From the NCBI GenBank assembly GCA_963693365.1, contig CAVNZM010000001.1:3844001-3908000 (forward strand): 64,000 nt of DNA, read 5' to 3'. Both the position numbers and the translations under genes were made by a program. The DNA is from Amoebidium appalachense. Taxonomy: Eukaryota; Ichthyosporea. Shown here one piece after another: positions 1 through 20,351 of the stretch; within the stretch, counting starts at the first letter, position 1, and every line of letters starts with the position of its first letter. The notes beneath the pieces were generated by a model that was given only the letters and a program-made list of their open reading frames with translations, was not told where the DNA came from and searched no databases.

Positions 1-373
1 AAGCAATCTTAGTCGCAACCTAAGACAAAAGGAGGACTGTCTTGCACTCTACCCACCTCCTAGCAGTGTGTAGTAGTGTGTCGTGCGATGTCAAGGTGTG
101 TGTCGCCGCACATTGTGCCCGCTGGTGGCCTTCGTGGCCCGTATATGTCCGCGCAAAGTCACAAACTCGCACACACACTCTCTCTCTTGCCCTCTCTTGA
201 CACCCCAACAACTACTTTATCTGTCCCGGAGCCAGACGTCGCGCACCTGCCTGTCGAGCCAAGTGACTGCCTGCAACTTGCAGGGTTGTGAATACCAGGG
301 TTTGATATTTTGAAATTTGGTCATCAGTAACGTCATGCGTGTGATTACGAAAGGCTCGAGCTCAGATAGCTAA
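1..373. other. Unassigned 5' edge
   Basis: I see no coding exon here with supporting splice signals. The short open frames are Ser/His/Thr-rich by-products of CA-rich DNA. The last nine bases (365-373) are the left target duplication of the MITE that follows. Confidence 0.5.
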
Positions 374-487
374 CTAACACGTACTGGCGTATTGCCGCAC
401 GTGCGACGTTATACATCTACTTGAGGCGGCAAAAAAAAAAAAAAAAAAAAAAAAAGAAAAGGGAGACACCGCCTCAGTAGGTGGTAG
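374..487 (+). mobile_element. MITE copy 1 (9-bp TSD, MULE-like)
   Basis: This 114-bp element begins CTAACACGTACTG and ends CAGTAGGTGGTAG, so its ends are imperfect terminal inverted repeats (11 of 13 positions). It has an A-rich core flanked by an internal inverted pair (CTACTTGAGGCGG and CCGCCTCAGTAG). The nonamer GATAGCTAA occurs exactly at 365-373 and 488-496 as a target-site duplication. Two more copies lie at 44814-44928 and 48038-48162, each with its own perfect 9-bp duplication. Target duplications of 8-11 bp, usually 9, are typical of Mutator-like elements; assigning it to that superfamily is inference. No coding capacity. Confidence 0.88.
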
Positions 488-567
488 GATAGCTAACGAG
501 TGGCATTGCAAGGTTTGAAGACAGAGCTGAGAGAGAGGGTGGGATACTTGTAGTTTTTTGTAGATAC

Positions 568-570
<3 letters not shown>

Positions 571-612
<42 letters not shown>

Positions 613-738
613 CGTACGTGTGTTGTAGTTGTCTTGCTGGCACACGCGCAAGGAGGTGTGACACGCATAGCAAGCGGGCCCCACAATTGCCTGAGTCGTG
701 TCACTGTGGCAGGCAGGCAGGCAGGCAGGCAGGCAGGC
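571..738. repeat. (AG)n then (GCAG)n microsatellites
   Basis: An (AG)n run of about 38 bases at 571-608 and a GCAG tetranucleotide run at about 710-738, just upstream of the first exon assigned to the Pro-rich gene. Confidence 0.9.
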
Positions 739-798
739 ACGCACGCTCGCACCTGAGGAAGGGGGTTTGGGGTAGGAATATGCGGCACAGCTTGGGAG

Positions 799-9871
<9,073 letters not shown>

Positions 9872-9986
9872 TGAATTCTCACGTGGCCATCCCCCAGATC
9901 TCCCTCGCATGACCCTTAACCAATCGGGGAGAAACAATATCGGTGTGGCCCATCCAGTAGTCCAGCCTACCCTCTCAAGTATGCAA

Positions 9987-10035
<49 letters not shown>

Positions 10036-10199
10036 ACACACACATGCACCTCCCCCATGCCTTGAATTTAAATCCAACCCACGTGCCATCTCTCCGGCAA
10101 TTTCCAACCATCCCCCCACCCCTCCCCCCCTTCACCACCACCACCACCACCACCACCTCTTCCTTGCATGCACGTTCTTAGACTTGCCTGCTCTTCCCA

Positions 10200-10261
<62 letters not shown>
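9872..10261. other. Downstream flank of Pro-rich gene
   Basis: Up to about 9990 the sequence stays open in a second frame (residues PQQVYCSEF), so an alternative C-terminus is possible. After that come a (C)n run (9990-10020), (CA)n, a (CAC)n run (about 10135-10155) and another C run (10201-10237). No polyadenylation signal is obvious. Confidence 0.4.
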
Positions 10262-10271
<10 letters not shown>

Positions 10272-10274
<3 letters not shown>

Positions 10275-10374
10275 CTGCACGCTTAAATTGTTTGATTTTG
10301 GATTTCCCACTTTTGTGACGTTTGTTGTTGCTCTTTGTTGTCTCCTCCATATTTCCAACCCTCTAACGCATACA

Positions 10375-10409
<35 letters not shown>
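10272..10409 (+). repeat. Poly(C)-tailed repeat, second subfamily
   Basis: About 105 bp (including TTGTTTGATTTTGGATTTCC) ending in GCATACATC then a long C run. It is nearly identical to the reverse complement of 41242-41350. That partner also carries the family head CTGAGGATGGGCTC, so this copy is truncated at its 5' end. Both copies end in poly(C). Confidence 0.85.
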
Positions 10410-10412
<3 letters not shown>

Positions 10413-10708
10413 CCCCCCTCCCCCCCCCCCAACACACACACACACACACACATGCACACACCCCATCCCACCCTCCCACCCAACCCAACCCGATTGAAGA
10501 AAAAAAAGAAAGAAAAATAATAATAATAAAAAGGAAAGAACGAAAACCAATCACCACAGGTACCCATTCGGCAGGTATATTTCACGAGTTTGCTGTTGTG
10601 TGGCTGAGGCATCTGAGCTTCAGTTAGATCACACAAACACTTGCAACCATTCACAGAGGGGGAATGGTCACCTAGACACTGACTCGCTCGCATATCGTGA
10701 CACACACA

Positions 10709-10790
<82 letters not shown>

Positions 10791-11035
10791 CATTGTTCGT
10801 GAGATGCTTGAAGACCCCGACGTCGTGCCACCCAGGGCCTTTTGAGTGCAGGCATTTTATTCCGAGATAATGCATCGGTTGGATTTCTGCCGCAACAGGC
10901 ACCTTGGTGGGTTGTACAGTTGGGCCCTCTGGGGGCTTTTCAGTGTAATACAGTTTCTGCAAAAACATGCTTAGGTGTGCATGCTATCTGCACTTGTACG
11001 AGCGTGTTTAAGTAGCGGTGTGCATTTTTTTTTTT

Positions 11036-11083
<48 letters not shown>

Positions 11084-11756
11084 GGGGGGGGGGGGGGAGG
11101 GGGGGGGGGGGGGGGGGGGGGGAGGGGGGGGGTTGGTCAGTTGTGGAGTTTGAAGGTTTTGCATGCACCATTGGCTGCACGCATGTTGCTGCTGGTGGTG
11201 GTGGTGGCCCCTAGTATCATTTATGTTATCTTAGATGTTTTATGTAAATTCGTGTTGGGCGGCAGACATCAGCCTTGCCCTACATAGTCTTATGTTCATT
11301 GATACCAACATGCTGCAGTGCACCTGCGCATAATCGTGTTATATATCATGCCCTGTATAGATCCCAATAGCAAGCTGCTCCTTATACTTGTGTGCCCTTT
11401 ATGTGCCAGTATAATGATATCATAACAATACTTCAACTTAGCTTGCTACTTGTTTGCTCACCATGTTAGCCTTTGTGTATAGATAGCAACCACATCTGCT
11501 TCCTTATACTTGTATCCTCTAGTTCACTCCCATTCGAATGCTCTCTGTTGTGGCAGAAAAACACCCATTCCGGGGGCAGAATTCCCCTTAGACCAACATG
11601 GCTCCATAGATCGAACCGTAGTATGACGCAACCGGCAGGGGGAATGCTGGCATCCCCTCGGCCCACAAACTATAAATAGACTCGATGGGTGGCAGGCCCA
11701 CCCAAATAGCCAACGAAATGCACCGGCACATATATTGGTTTACCCCTTCCCCCTCT
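10410..11756. other. Gene-free interval with simple repeats
   Basis: A (CA)n array at 10701-10790 and a poly(T)-to-poly(G) junction at 11027-11132. From 11133 to 11756 the sequence is fairly unique but I find no frame with splice or start support. Confidence 0.6.
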
Positions 11757-11902
11757 CTCCCTGATAATAGGCTCTGCTTAATATGCGTATACTCTTTGTG
11801 TGGTTTGCACTCTGCATTGTCTTGTCCGTGATAAATGTGTACTAGAGTATACGGTAGTATAGGGTACTCTAAAACACATTCTAACCCAACCCCCAACACA
11901 CC

Positions 11903-11905
<3 letters not shown>
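11757..11905 (+). repeat. Poly(C)-tailed family copy, degraded
   Basis: The head reads CTGATAATAGGCTCTGCTTA and the body TGTGTGGTTTGCACTCTGCA matches other copies. The tail has decayed to AACCCAACCCCCAAC before a CA array. Confidence 0.7.
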
Positions 11906-11945
<40 letters not shown>

Positions 11946-13187
11946 CCAAAAAGGGAGGGCATGAAAAAAGAAAACAAATTAGTCCAATGTTGGTGCTGTG
12001 TAGCAGACGGTAGTTCCCTCGAGGGCCTGCAAAGGTCCTCTCAGAGCAAGACGTGATTAAAAAATAAAGATAAAAATAAAGGAATAAAAGAACAGTCCTA
12101 GTAGTACTTGATTAAAAAACATTACAAAAAGCTTCAAAACCCACTTCACTTCAACAATCATATCTCTCGATGGGTGCTGAATTGAAAATTATAAGCATGG
12201 TGATCCGGCCAGGGGACGCATGCGCATGCAGGAGAGTACCGTGTATACGCGTGGCAAATTTGCAATGCCAAAAGATGAAGGTTGTCCTTGTACATCACGG
12301 TAAAATCAAACATTGAACCTTGAGGTCGCATTGATGCCACACCGGTGGCCAGAATTCTTGACGGTTCTATGTTAATACATGCATACATTTTAGTCGGCAT
12401 ACAAGTCAATGCATGCGTATACAGTGTACACTTTTGCCAATGACATGCATGCTCAAGCTCCAAGTGTGATTCAGTCCCATATTTGGGCAAGGCCAATCAG
12501 TTTGAAAGACCTGCAAACTATTCTCAACAATTGCAATGATTGGCACCACGAACCGCCCCTAATATTCTTTGGATCATGTACATTGGTGCCCCTTTGACTG
12601 TGTGGTATTTTTCAAGGTATATTGGTCACTGCGTGCATGTTTGTCCCAGTGGGTGCTTGCATGGTGGGCCTGAACTGGTCCCCTGGCCTTCATGACAGAG
12701 GCGACTGTCTATAGCCATGGTTGACGAAGCATTAAAGTGATTAGAAATTCAAGTATGGGTGATGCATGGGAATGGAGAGAGCGGCCTCTAGTTCTGGGGT
12801 CATGAGTGGCCATGGGTGGCTCCGGGAGGTGGTGGTTGTGTGTGTGTTATGCCCATAATGGGGGATGGGGAAGGGGGTGGGTGGGGGCGGGTGGGTTTGG
12901 GGGGGGGGGAAGGGGGGGGGGACGGTTGGAGATCATGGGAGGCACACCATCGGGGAATGCAAAACTGCACATGTATTAGCAAGCCCACCATTGTCTGTAT
13001 CCATGGAAGAGTGTACAAGAACTTGGTGGAATGTTGTGGGTGGGTGGGTGGGTGGGTGGTTGGTTGGTTGGTTGGTTGGTTTGGGGGGGGGGGGGGGGGA
13101 TGAGATGTACACTAAGCGACCATTATTACTGCTGCTGCTGATGTTGCATGCATTGGAAGCCCTCTGGCAGGTGGTGGTGGTGGTGCC

Positions 13188-13220
<33 letters not shown>

Positions 13221-13393
13221 ACGTGTCTGCGTGTGTCTGCGTGTGTGTGTGTGTGTGACAAGTGTTTCGGGGGAGAGGGGAGGGGTAACTCAAAGAAGAA
13301 CCTTGATTCTCCGGGCAAGTCGAGCAGGTCCATATGCTGAACAGATGATGGGGGGACACAGGATTTAGTGCGGGGCGGGCCGGCGGGCGGCGC
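11906..13393. other. Gene-free interval
   Basis: 12000-12800 is mostly unique, A/T-richer DNA without a convincing frame. 12890-13100 is G-rich with (GGT)n-like tracts, followed by (GT)n runs at 13190-13255. Confidence 0.55.
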
Positions 13394-13465
13394 GGGGGGG
13401 GGGGGGGGGGGGGGGGGTTGAATGCGGAACACGGTACGAAGTACACATACGCGATGAGAAGCTTT
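13394..13465 (-). repeat. Poly(C)-tailed family copy, 3' end only
   Basis: On the minus strand, a 3' end reading GTACTTCGTACCGTGTTCCG, then CATTCAAC and a C run (G run 13394-13417 on the plus strand). The head is missing, as expected for a 5'-truncated copy. Confidence 0.7.
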
Positions 13466-13674
13466 GTTGGAGGGGGGGGGGGGGGGAGGGGGGGGGAAGG
13501 GGGGGAGGGGGGAAGGGGGGGGGGAGGGGGTAAATATTCAAGTTCTGTGATGTCTTGGGTCATCAAAATGAAGAAAGAGAAGTGGCAATATATCCAAACA
13601 TGCATAATAGAAGGGTGGGTGGATTGGGGGTAGGGAAAATGAGGGTGTTGCAGACCTGAGGTTTGTGTGGATCC

Positions 13675-13717
<43 letters not shown>

Positions 13718-13945
13718 ACCAGGGAGACGGACCCCAATGGTGGGTAGCGGGAGTAGAGGTGGTGCCCTAGATCTACTGAGAGGGGAAGAGGCCAGCATAG
13801 GCTGTAAGGGCATGACAGGACTGGGGGAAAGGGGGAGGCGGGGGTCGGGGGAGGGGACGGGCGGGGGGGAAAGGAGGGGTGGAGGGTGGGGGGCAGGGAA
13901 TGGAGTGGGGTTAAGGTGGGGTTATCAGTTTTGCCGAATGTTTAT

Positions 13946-13976
<31 letters not shown>

Positions 13977-14480
13977 GGGGGGGGGGAGGTAGGAAGGGGA
14001 AAGGGGGGGAGGGGGGAAACTGGAGAAACGAGAGAATGGTAAGGAAAGGAGGGCAGTTGAAGAAGAGAAGCGGGAGGGTGTGAGGTGTAGGAGACTGTCA
14101 GAGAAGGGAGAAGACATAGGAAACGAGGCTGGTTGGGTACATAGGTTTGCTCAGAAGGGGTTTTATTTTATTTTTTATTTATTTATTTATTTTATTTTAT
14201 TTTATTTTTTTTTTTGGGGGGGGGGGGAGTGTTACATGCGTGCAGGCTACGTGTGCTATACTAACGGATTCCATTGTGTGTGTGTGGGGGGGGGGGGGGG
14301 GGGGGGGGGGGGAAGGGGGGGGGGGGGGGGGGGGGAGAGGGGGGGGGGGGGGGGGGAATGAGAAAGGATAACAGGGCGGCGGGGTGGGTGGATGGAGGAG
14401 GGGGTGGTGGGGGGGGGCGGAGGGGAGGGCGGGGGCGGGGGGGGACGGCGGCAGACACGATCTTGCACAGTGTCATATGA
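13466..14480. repeat. G-rich tract cluster
   Basis: Six or more long poly(G) runs (for example 13677-13715, 13960-13987, 14286-14312) separated by short purine-rich spacers, with a poly(T)-to-poly(G) junction at 14203-14228. Frames across it are poly-Gly or poly-Pro and not genes. Confidence 0.85.
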
Positions 14481-14490
14481 TGAAGGTGTG

Positions 14491-14496
14491 TTTATT
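14491..14496 (-). terminator. Polyadenylation signal of the dehydrogenase gene
   Basis: TTTATT on the plus strand reads AATAAA on the minus strand, about 157 bases past the dehydrogenase stop codon. Confidence 0.5.
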
Positions 14497-14652
14497 CACG
14501 GACTGGGCTACATACTAAGTGCTATATACAGTTAGGTGGGGTCCTACGCAGTCTCGCCGTGCCGTCTGCGCCCTGCTCGCCAGGAGACCAAGGCTGCAGT
14601 GGGGGTTCTATCCCAAATTCCAGGGACCAAAGAAAGAGTCGGGGGGGGGGGT

Positions 14653-15678
14653 CTAAAACTCGCTCTTGAGAGAGCGGCCCTGCAGGTTCTTGAGTGCGTC
14701 GCTGATGGACAGGCCATGGTACAGCACGCGGTACACCTGCTCGGTGATGGGCATATCCACCCCGAGCTTCTCGGCCAACTGGTGCGCCCCCTCCGCCGCA
14801 TACACGCCCTCTGCAACGGCCTTCATGCCCTGCTTGATGTCTGCAATGGTCTCGCCCTTGGCCAGGCGTTGGCCCACCGTGAAGTTGCGCGAGAGAGGGC
14901 CCGTGCAGGTCAGCACAAGGTCGCCCACCCCGGCCAGAGACGTGAGGGTGCGGATATCACCTCCCTTGGCTGTGATGAGCCGCCCAAGCTCGGCCAAACC
15001 ACGTGTGATGAGTGCGGCACGTGCGTCGTAGCCAAAGCCAAACCCGTCGCTGGCGCCACAGGCAATAGCAAGGACGTTCTTGATGGCACCGGCCAGCTCG
15101 CAGCCGATAATATCGCTGGAGGTGTAGGCGCGGAACACGGTGTCGCTGAGCTGCAGTTGCACCTTGGTGGCTATTTCCGGGTCGTGGCTGGCTACCGTGA
15201 CGTTGGTGGGCATACCCAGCGCAACCTCCTTGGCAAACGATGGCCCACTCATGCACCCAAGATAGCGCGTGTACTTGCCTGGGAGCTCGTCACGCACTAT
15301 CTCCCACGGGGTGTCGAGGGTGTCCTTTTCGATACCCTTTGAGCAGCAGATGATTGGAACACCCACAGGGAACACTGCACGATACTTAATCACAAAACTG
15401 CGCAGGAAGGGCGTGGGCACGACAACCAGGACTAGCTCTGTGCCTGCAAAGGCTTCCTCGACAGTGGCAACGGCGTGCACTGTGGGAGAGAGGGGGATAT
15501 CGGGCAAGAACACAGTGTTTTCGTGCTTGTTGTTGATAGCGTCCCTGACTTCCTCCTCCATAACCCAGACGTCTACGTTAACATTCTGTCGCCCAAGCAA
15601 CTGGGCCATTGCTGTGCCAAAAGCGCCACCGCCAAGAACTGTGGCTTTAGCGGGCTTGTGTGCCTTAGTGTCAGTCAT
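14653..15678 (-). CDS. gpsA: NAD-dependent glycerol-3-phosphate dehydrogenase, bacterial type
   Basis: Interconverts dihydroxyacetone phosphate and sn-glycerol 3-phosphate, linking glycolysis to glycerolipid synthesis and NADH balance. One uninterrupted 341-residue frame, the usual length for bacterial GpsA and the kinetoplastid enzyme. Visible: the N-terminal dinucleotide loop GGGAFGTA (16-23), SKGIE (113-117), SGPSFAKEVA (144-153), the catalytic lysine in GAIKNVLAIACG (Lys200), GFGYDARAALITRGLAEL (213-230), AGVGDLVLTCTGPLSRNFTVG read in two parts (249-258 and 263-269). I chose the ATG at 15678, which starts MTDTKAH just before the nucleotide-binding strand; an in-frame ATG at 15711 would add eleven residues. 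No mitochondrial presequence is evident and the SEF terminus is not a standard peroxisomal signal. Lack of introns is odd for this window and may mean transfer or a processed copy. Confidence 0.94.
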   Translation of the reverse strand: MTDTKAHKPAKATVLGGGAFGTAMAQLLGRQNVNVDVWVMEEEVRDAINNKHENTVFLPDIPLSPTVHAVATVEEAFAGTELVLVVVPTPFLRSFVIKYRAVFPVGVPIICCSKGIEKDTLDTPWEIVRDELPGKYTRYLGCMSGPSFAKEVALGMPTNVTVASHDPEIATKVQLQLSDTVFRAYTSSDIIGCELAGAIKNVLAIACGASDGFGFGYDARAALITRGLAELGRLITAKGGDIRTLTSLAGVGDLVLTCTGPLSRNFTVGQRLAKGETIADIKQGMKAVAEGVYAAEGAHQLAEKLGVDMPITEQVYRVLYHGLSISDALKNLQGRSLKSEF

Positions 15679-15782
15679 GTTGGTGTGAAAAAGTGAAAGA
15701 CAGAGATGCAAACACTGAGAGAGGTAAACACAGCTGATGGTGGATTCTATTGAAACTTGTACTCCTGAAAAAGAAGGGATGC

Positions 15783-15815
15783 TTTTTTATAGGCGACGTT
15801 GGAATGTCGATTGGT
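15783..15815 (-). promoter_or_regulatory. TATA-like box and CCAAT motif upstream of dehydrogenase
   Basis: On the minus strand, CCAAT (about 15810-15814) is followed about 20 bases later by CCTATAAAAAAGC (15781-15793), roughly 105-110 bases upstream of the ATG. Spacing and order suit a core promoter with a leader of 70-80 bases. Motif-based only. Confidence 0.5.
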
Positions 15816-16164
15816 GATGAATGTGGGGATTCGGAGGTCGGCTGAAAAAAGACGTGACTTAACTTAATGAAAACATTTGATTAGTGCATGTGAATTTTTC
15901 TCCTTGTGCATACCTGTACACATCGCTAGTAATAAGAGTGCTTCTTCTGATCTTTCTGATAAGCTAATACAAAGTGATATATGGTAATTACAAATTCCTG
16001 CATCTATACAGGCAGTAGAGAAGTGCATGAACACTTCCACCCGAAGGCACGGAGTATGATGATTATGATCGGCTAAAAGGGCATGCTGACTGGCCGTTTA
16101 AAAGCTTTTAAAAGTTGATTGGCTCATCACCCTTGTTCTCCCTTGAAGCGGCTTTTTCCTGGAA
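15816..16164. other. Upstream flank of dehydrogenase gene
   Basis: A/T-rich, mostly unique sequence. I see no open frame or repeat other than short local palindromes such as TTTAAAAGCTTTTAAA near 16097. Confidence 0.5.
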
Positions 16165-16568
16165 GGCCAATATTTTCCAGGGGTTTACACACTTTTTATA
16201 ATATTGCGTGGACACTGCCGGAGGCCCAGCCACGAATTCGACGGCCTACTGCGTTTTCCAGCGCAGCCAATCAAATGCAGCCAGTGACATATGTACATGC
16301 TAGGCAACAATGAGCGCCATCGTAGTATATGACACCCCTATTACATATTATGGATAAGCAGAGGCTAGCATCGGTAGCTCCGAAAGAAAGTTAAGGCACC
16401 GGATCACGATATCATACTGTGCAGCATTAATAAGGTGATCTAGGATAGTCATCTTAAAACGGATATATTGAGGAAGGGAGGAAGAAAAGAGAATAAAACC
16501 GCCAATAACCTCCGGTTCTAATACATTAGCTAACAGGTTGCACTTATTGATAGATATGCAGCCGCGTG
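16165..16568 (-). mobile_element. 3' fragment of non-LTR-type retroelement
   Basis: The reverse complement closely matches 46065-46432, covering the end of the reverse-transcriptase-derived ORF and its 3' non-coding tail, including ACGCAATAAAAAGTGTGTA-like sequence at the end. It is 5'-truncated near 16568, where similarity to the 46-kb copy stops. Two small insertions (AATA and GAA) separate it from the other copies. Confidence 0.85.
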
Positions 16569-16829
16569 GCCGCCAAGAATTGTTCTCCGACCCGACCTCA
16601 GTGTCAGTTCTGAATTATTGATCACGGGGGTCATTTTTGAGAGTCCTCCCGGCATACGCCAATCAGGCCGACACCGTGTGGGGCCGTGTTTTGCTCTTAC
16701 TTTATATGGTATTTTAGCCAGTATTTCTGAGTGTCAGCCTATAGGAATCGACACGATCATCGAGTCGCGACTTGGCCCCCGGAGTCCGGAGGCTCCGAGC
16801 AGTGTTGTGCAGCTGTACCGGACCTTTGC
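16569..16829. other. Unassigned interval
   Basis: A 77-codon open frame (16618-16851) has no start-context, splice or family support. I leave it unannotated. Confidence 0.4.
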
Positions 16830-16940
16830 GACTACGACTCGACTTGACTAATTAGTCAAGTTTTGGGACTTTGTCGACTACGACTACGACTGGAGTCGGG
16901 GTTGGGCCAACGACTTGACTACGACTACGACTACGACTTT
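16830..16940. repeat. GACTAC/TCGACT hexanucleotide-like repeat
   Basis: Repeated GACTACGACT units interspersed with TTGACTAATTAGTCAA, a palindrome. Related GACTACGACT sequence occurs inside the inverted dispersed pair at 34005-34275 and 46785-46960. Confidence 0.65.
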
Positions 16941-17076
16941 CATATTATGCCTTGAATTAATGGCAGCAGTCGGCCCAAGGGGGGGAGGGAGGGAGAGGGG
17001 GGTGTTACAGGCAATTTCTGCAGCAGGCAATTTTTGCACTGACGCTGGTACCATGAGTCAGGGAATTTTTGCACAG

Positions 17077-17077
<1 letters not shown>

Positions 17078-17129
<52 letters not shown>

Positions 17130-17343
17130 AAAAAAATAATAAAAAAATAAAAACAAAAACATTCCCCTTTCAAAGTCACCCAGACACGTGCATACACACA
17201 ATACACACACACACCGTGTCACACATATACACACACACATATATACACACACGTGCACGCACACATAGTATACACACGTGTACACACACACATACACACT
17301 GTGCATGAGCGCGCGCGCACACACACAGACACAGACACTGTAA

Positions 17344-17384
<41 letters not shown>

Positions 17385-17722
17385 ACCAGACACACACATA
17401 TGCACGTACACAGTCTAGCGTAACGCGCGCGCACGCACGCCCGCTCGCACAGTGTCCACGAACAAACACACACACGTGCATGCACGCACACGCACACACA
17501 CACGCGCGCGCGCGCATGTACACACATACACATACACAGGCACACGAACACCCACACCCACACACTTCTGACGTGCACAATCTAATTTACGTAATGCGCG
17601 CGTGTGCGGGTGCGACAGGCATGAGGTATATATTGCATGTGTAGAGTGGATGCAGTCACCCTAGCACACACACACACACAGACACACGCACACACACATA
17701 CACACACACACGCGCGCGCACG

Positions 17723-17774
<52 letters not shown>

Positions 17775-18042
17775 GTGACACACACACACAGACACATGCA
17801 CACCCACACACACACCCTTGTGACGTGCACAGTCTAACGTAATGTGCGCGCGTGCGCGTGCGTGCACACACACACACACAGACACACGAACACCCACCCA
17901 CACACTTATACATGTACATGCACATTCTAACGTAATTACAATGATTGTGGGGGGGGGGGGGAAGGTGCAATAATTCCTTGGCTCATGATACCGATGTCAG
18001 TGCAAAAATTGCCTGCATGGGGGGGGGGGGGGGGGGGGGGGG
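17078..18042. repeat. Poly(C)-poly(A) junction and long CA/CG microsatellite block
   Basis: A C run of about 40 bases (17079-17119) passes directly into an A-rich run to about 17150. It is followed by some 800 bases of (CA)n with (CG)n interruptions, and by G runs at 17948-17960 and 18020-18042. Confidence 0.9.
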
Positions 18043-18107
18043 ATTATTGCGTATGGTGATGCATATCACGCCATGTTATCCGAATAACACAGGTAAACAA
18101 TGACGCG

Positions 18108-18190
18108 ATATAGTCCCCGACTATATCAACGCCTGCCACGGTATCACATACCATATAGTCCCCGACTATATCAACGCCTGTATCACATAC
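18108..18190 (+). repeat. Two 45-bp direct repeats with internal near-palindrome
   Basis: A 28-base word starts at 18108 and again, exactly, at 18153; each copy is later followed by TATCACATAC. Inside it ATATAGTCCCCGACTATAT is a near-perfect palindrome. A further diverged relative, reading GTTGATATAGTTGCCACCTA, begins near 18200. Confidence 0.8.
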
Positions 18191-19523
18191 CCCTAACCAG
18201 TTGATATAGTTGCCACCTATCACAAGTCCTATGGCTAAGCGATTGATAGGTGGTGGTATTGTTGGCAACTATGTCAATACAGGTATAGGTGCTGTGATAG
18301 ACTGCGTCAAAAACACGAACACGTGGGATGGTTTTGATATAGACTCACTTATACCACACTGGTTTTCTTGTGACAAGGCATGGAGTCATGGGCGGTGCAA
18401 TGTGCACAAGCTATTGCACACAGTGTAACTGGTGGTGTATTAGTCCCAACTGTTACACAGTTGCTTTTTAAGCAGCCCACCCGGCGGGGCACGCAGGGGG
18501 AGGGGGGGGGGGGGGGAGGCTTGTACTTGCTTAGTTCCTGTCTCGACGTATATCCTTTATTGTTGCCTTGTAGAATATAGAGGCTCTGCATAATAATACA
18601 CTCTCCTCTCTCTTTCTATTAAGCACTACAGGGTGTACTTCAGTATGAACAAACAAGACTACAATAACTAATGAACAGCTACGTATGTTCGGTGCCCCGT
18701 CCTTCGACTAGCTCGACCTAGCTGAAGCAGAATCTCCACAAACGGGTCACTCTGCTGGCATTGGTTGCGGAATCGAGCAGGCCGTAGTCAGACGAGGCAC
18801 GTCATGTATGGATGACTCTCTGCATGAGCACAAGTTGACTGTTAGGGGGTGTCACAGGCTGCATGAATGGAAAAAATTCGTGACCCCAAACCGGTAAACT
18901 GTCAACATGAAACAGGCAACAATTCAAAACAATAAACACTTCTGGGTAATTCAGAAGGTGGCAGCTGGTATACCACGTCCATTCTTCACATGACTACGAG
19001 CAAGTCTATGAAACTGGCATTCTCAAAACACCAACAACAACCGGTATAGTTGGCATCAAAGAAATGATAGTTCTGCACGACTTACCGTTCTGACGAAAGA
19101 AGCCATTTTGTACCACTCTCCTTCTTAGGGGCTGATGGCATCTCGTTACATGTCTTGACCTCCAAAGGGTAGCTTTGCCCAACTTAAAACTGAAACTCAG
19201 CCTCTTGTTTCTTCTCCTTTCTGCAGTTGCATGCAGTTAATCGTGCACCTGCACAGAAGAGGAGGAGAGATAAAACAGTCTCTGCGACAGCTGAAGGAAC
19301 AAGGCACCTGGTAGCAGGACAGGCAGTAAGGGACTCCGAAACAAAAACTAACCCCAAGACTTGGTCAAGTATATATTAGGATGCAGCCGCGAGGAGGTGC
19401 TCAAAAAGGAACCGTAATCCTTTATAATGCGCTGTGCAATGCGTACTTAACTTGATCATCCACAGGGATAGGTCTGAGCACTTACATGACCAAAGGTGAT
19501 AACGATAAAAAGAATACAGAACT
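18191..19523. other. Unassigned interval
   Basis: Largely non-repetitive apart from a G run near 18505. I find no exon chain. The short frames here lack supporting splice signals or family resemblance. Confidence 0.5.
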
Positions 19524-19814
19524 ATGGCCGAGGACCCTCAATCCCCAGTCACTTACCCTTTGCACAGGGGAGCACTGTATTATGTTGCATTGAGGCACGT
19601 AGGCCAGTTCAAACGTGCCATCGCACGACTGAGGTGTTTGTGGCAGCCTACAAAACAGGCACAAAAGGCCAAGCTCGGCTTCCTAAACCTCCTGAGCGCT
19701 CCCTTGCCTCCATTTTCTCCACAAACCGAACGACTGCTGCGATGCGCTCTACGGGAACTTATAGCTCGGGAACTTCCTGTTGCAAAAATTAGGCTGTCTC
19801 ATGTACATCCTTAA
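19524..19814 (+). CDS. Small hypothetical protein (96 aa)
   Basis: ATG at 19524 in context AACTATGGCC opens 96 codons of balanced, non-repetitive composition (starts MAEDPQSPVTYPLHRG), Leu/Arg-rich with probable helices in the second half. I do not recognise it. No membrane segment or signal peptide. It could be a real short gene, an exon, or chance; transcript support would be needed. Confidence 0.3.
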   Translation: MAEDPQSPVTYPLHRGALYYVALRHVGQFKRAIARLRCLWQPTKQAQKAKLGFLNLLSAPLPPFSPQTERLLRCALRELIARELPVAKIRLSHVHP

Positions 19815-20351
19815 GCTAGTTTCGTACTTCCTATACGGTGCTATATTGCAAACAAAAGTTCAACAACCACCACAAAAACAACAGACTGTCGGGGATTTGG
19901 CGCGAAGTCAGCTTTGCCAGTGATCACAGTTTTTTCAGTGATCGAATGGAACACCTACATCCAGTCTGCCAGTAGTATTGTGAGGTTATAACAGAGTTTA
20001 AAACAAAGAGGTGTTTTTTAATCTGTCGTGTGTCTCTTTTCTATATTCCAAACTATGCGTCACGGCGATCTACAAATGTGATATACATTTTAAACCCATT
20101 TTATCTCAACCTTTAAAACGCTCTCTTCACGGCCAATCATTGCCCTTACGTCCTCACCTCAGCCAATCACAAGCATTTAACAGCGTTTTTGATCATGCAT
20201 GACTTATATATGGCGAATCAACGAAAGGTGTTAGCTTACGTAAGGAAGATGATCTTGGGATGATCATTTTGAGTTTTGACCCGAACCTTTGAGAATTTCT
20301 TTGACTCGACCCAGAATGATGGGGTTCACTTCTGAACCGAACCGGCTCTTA

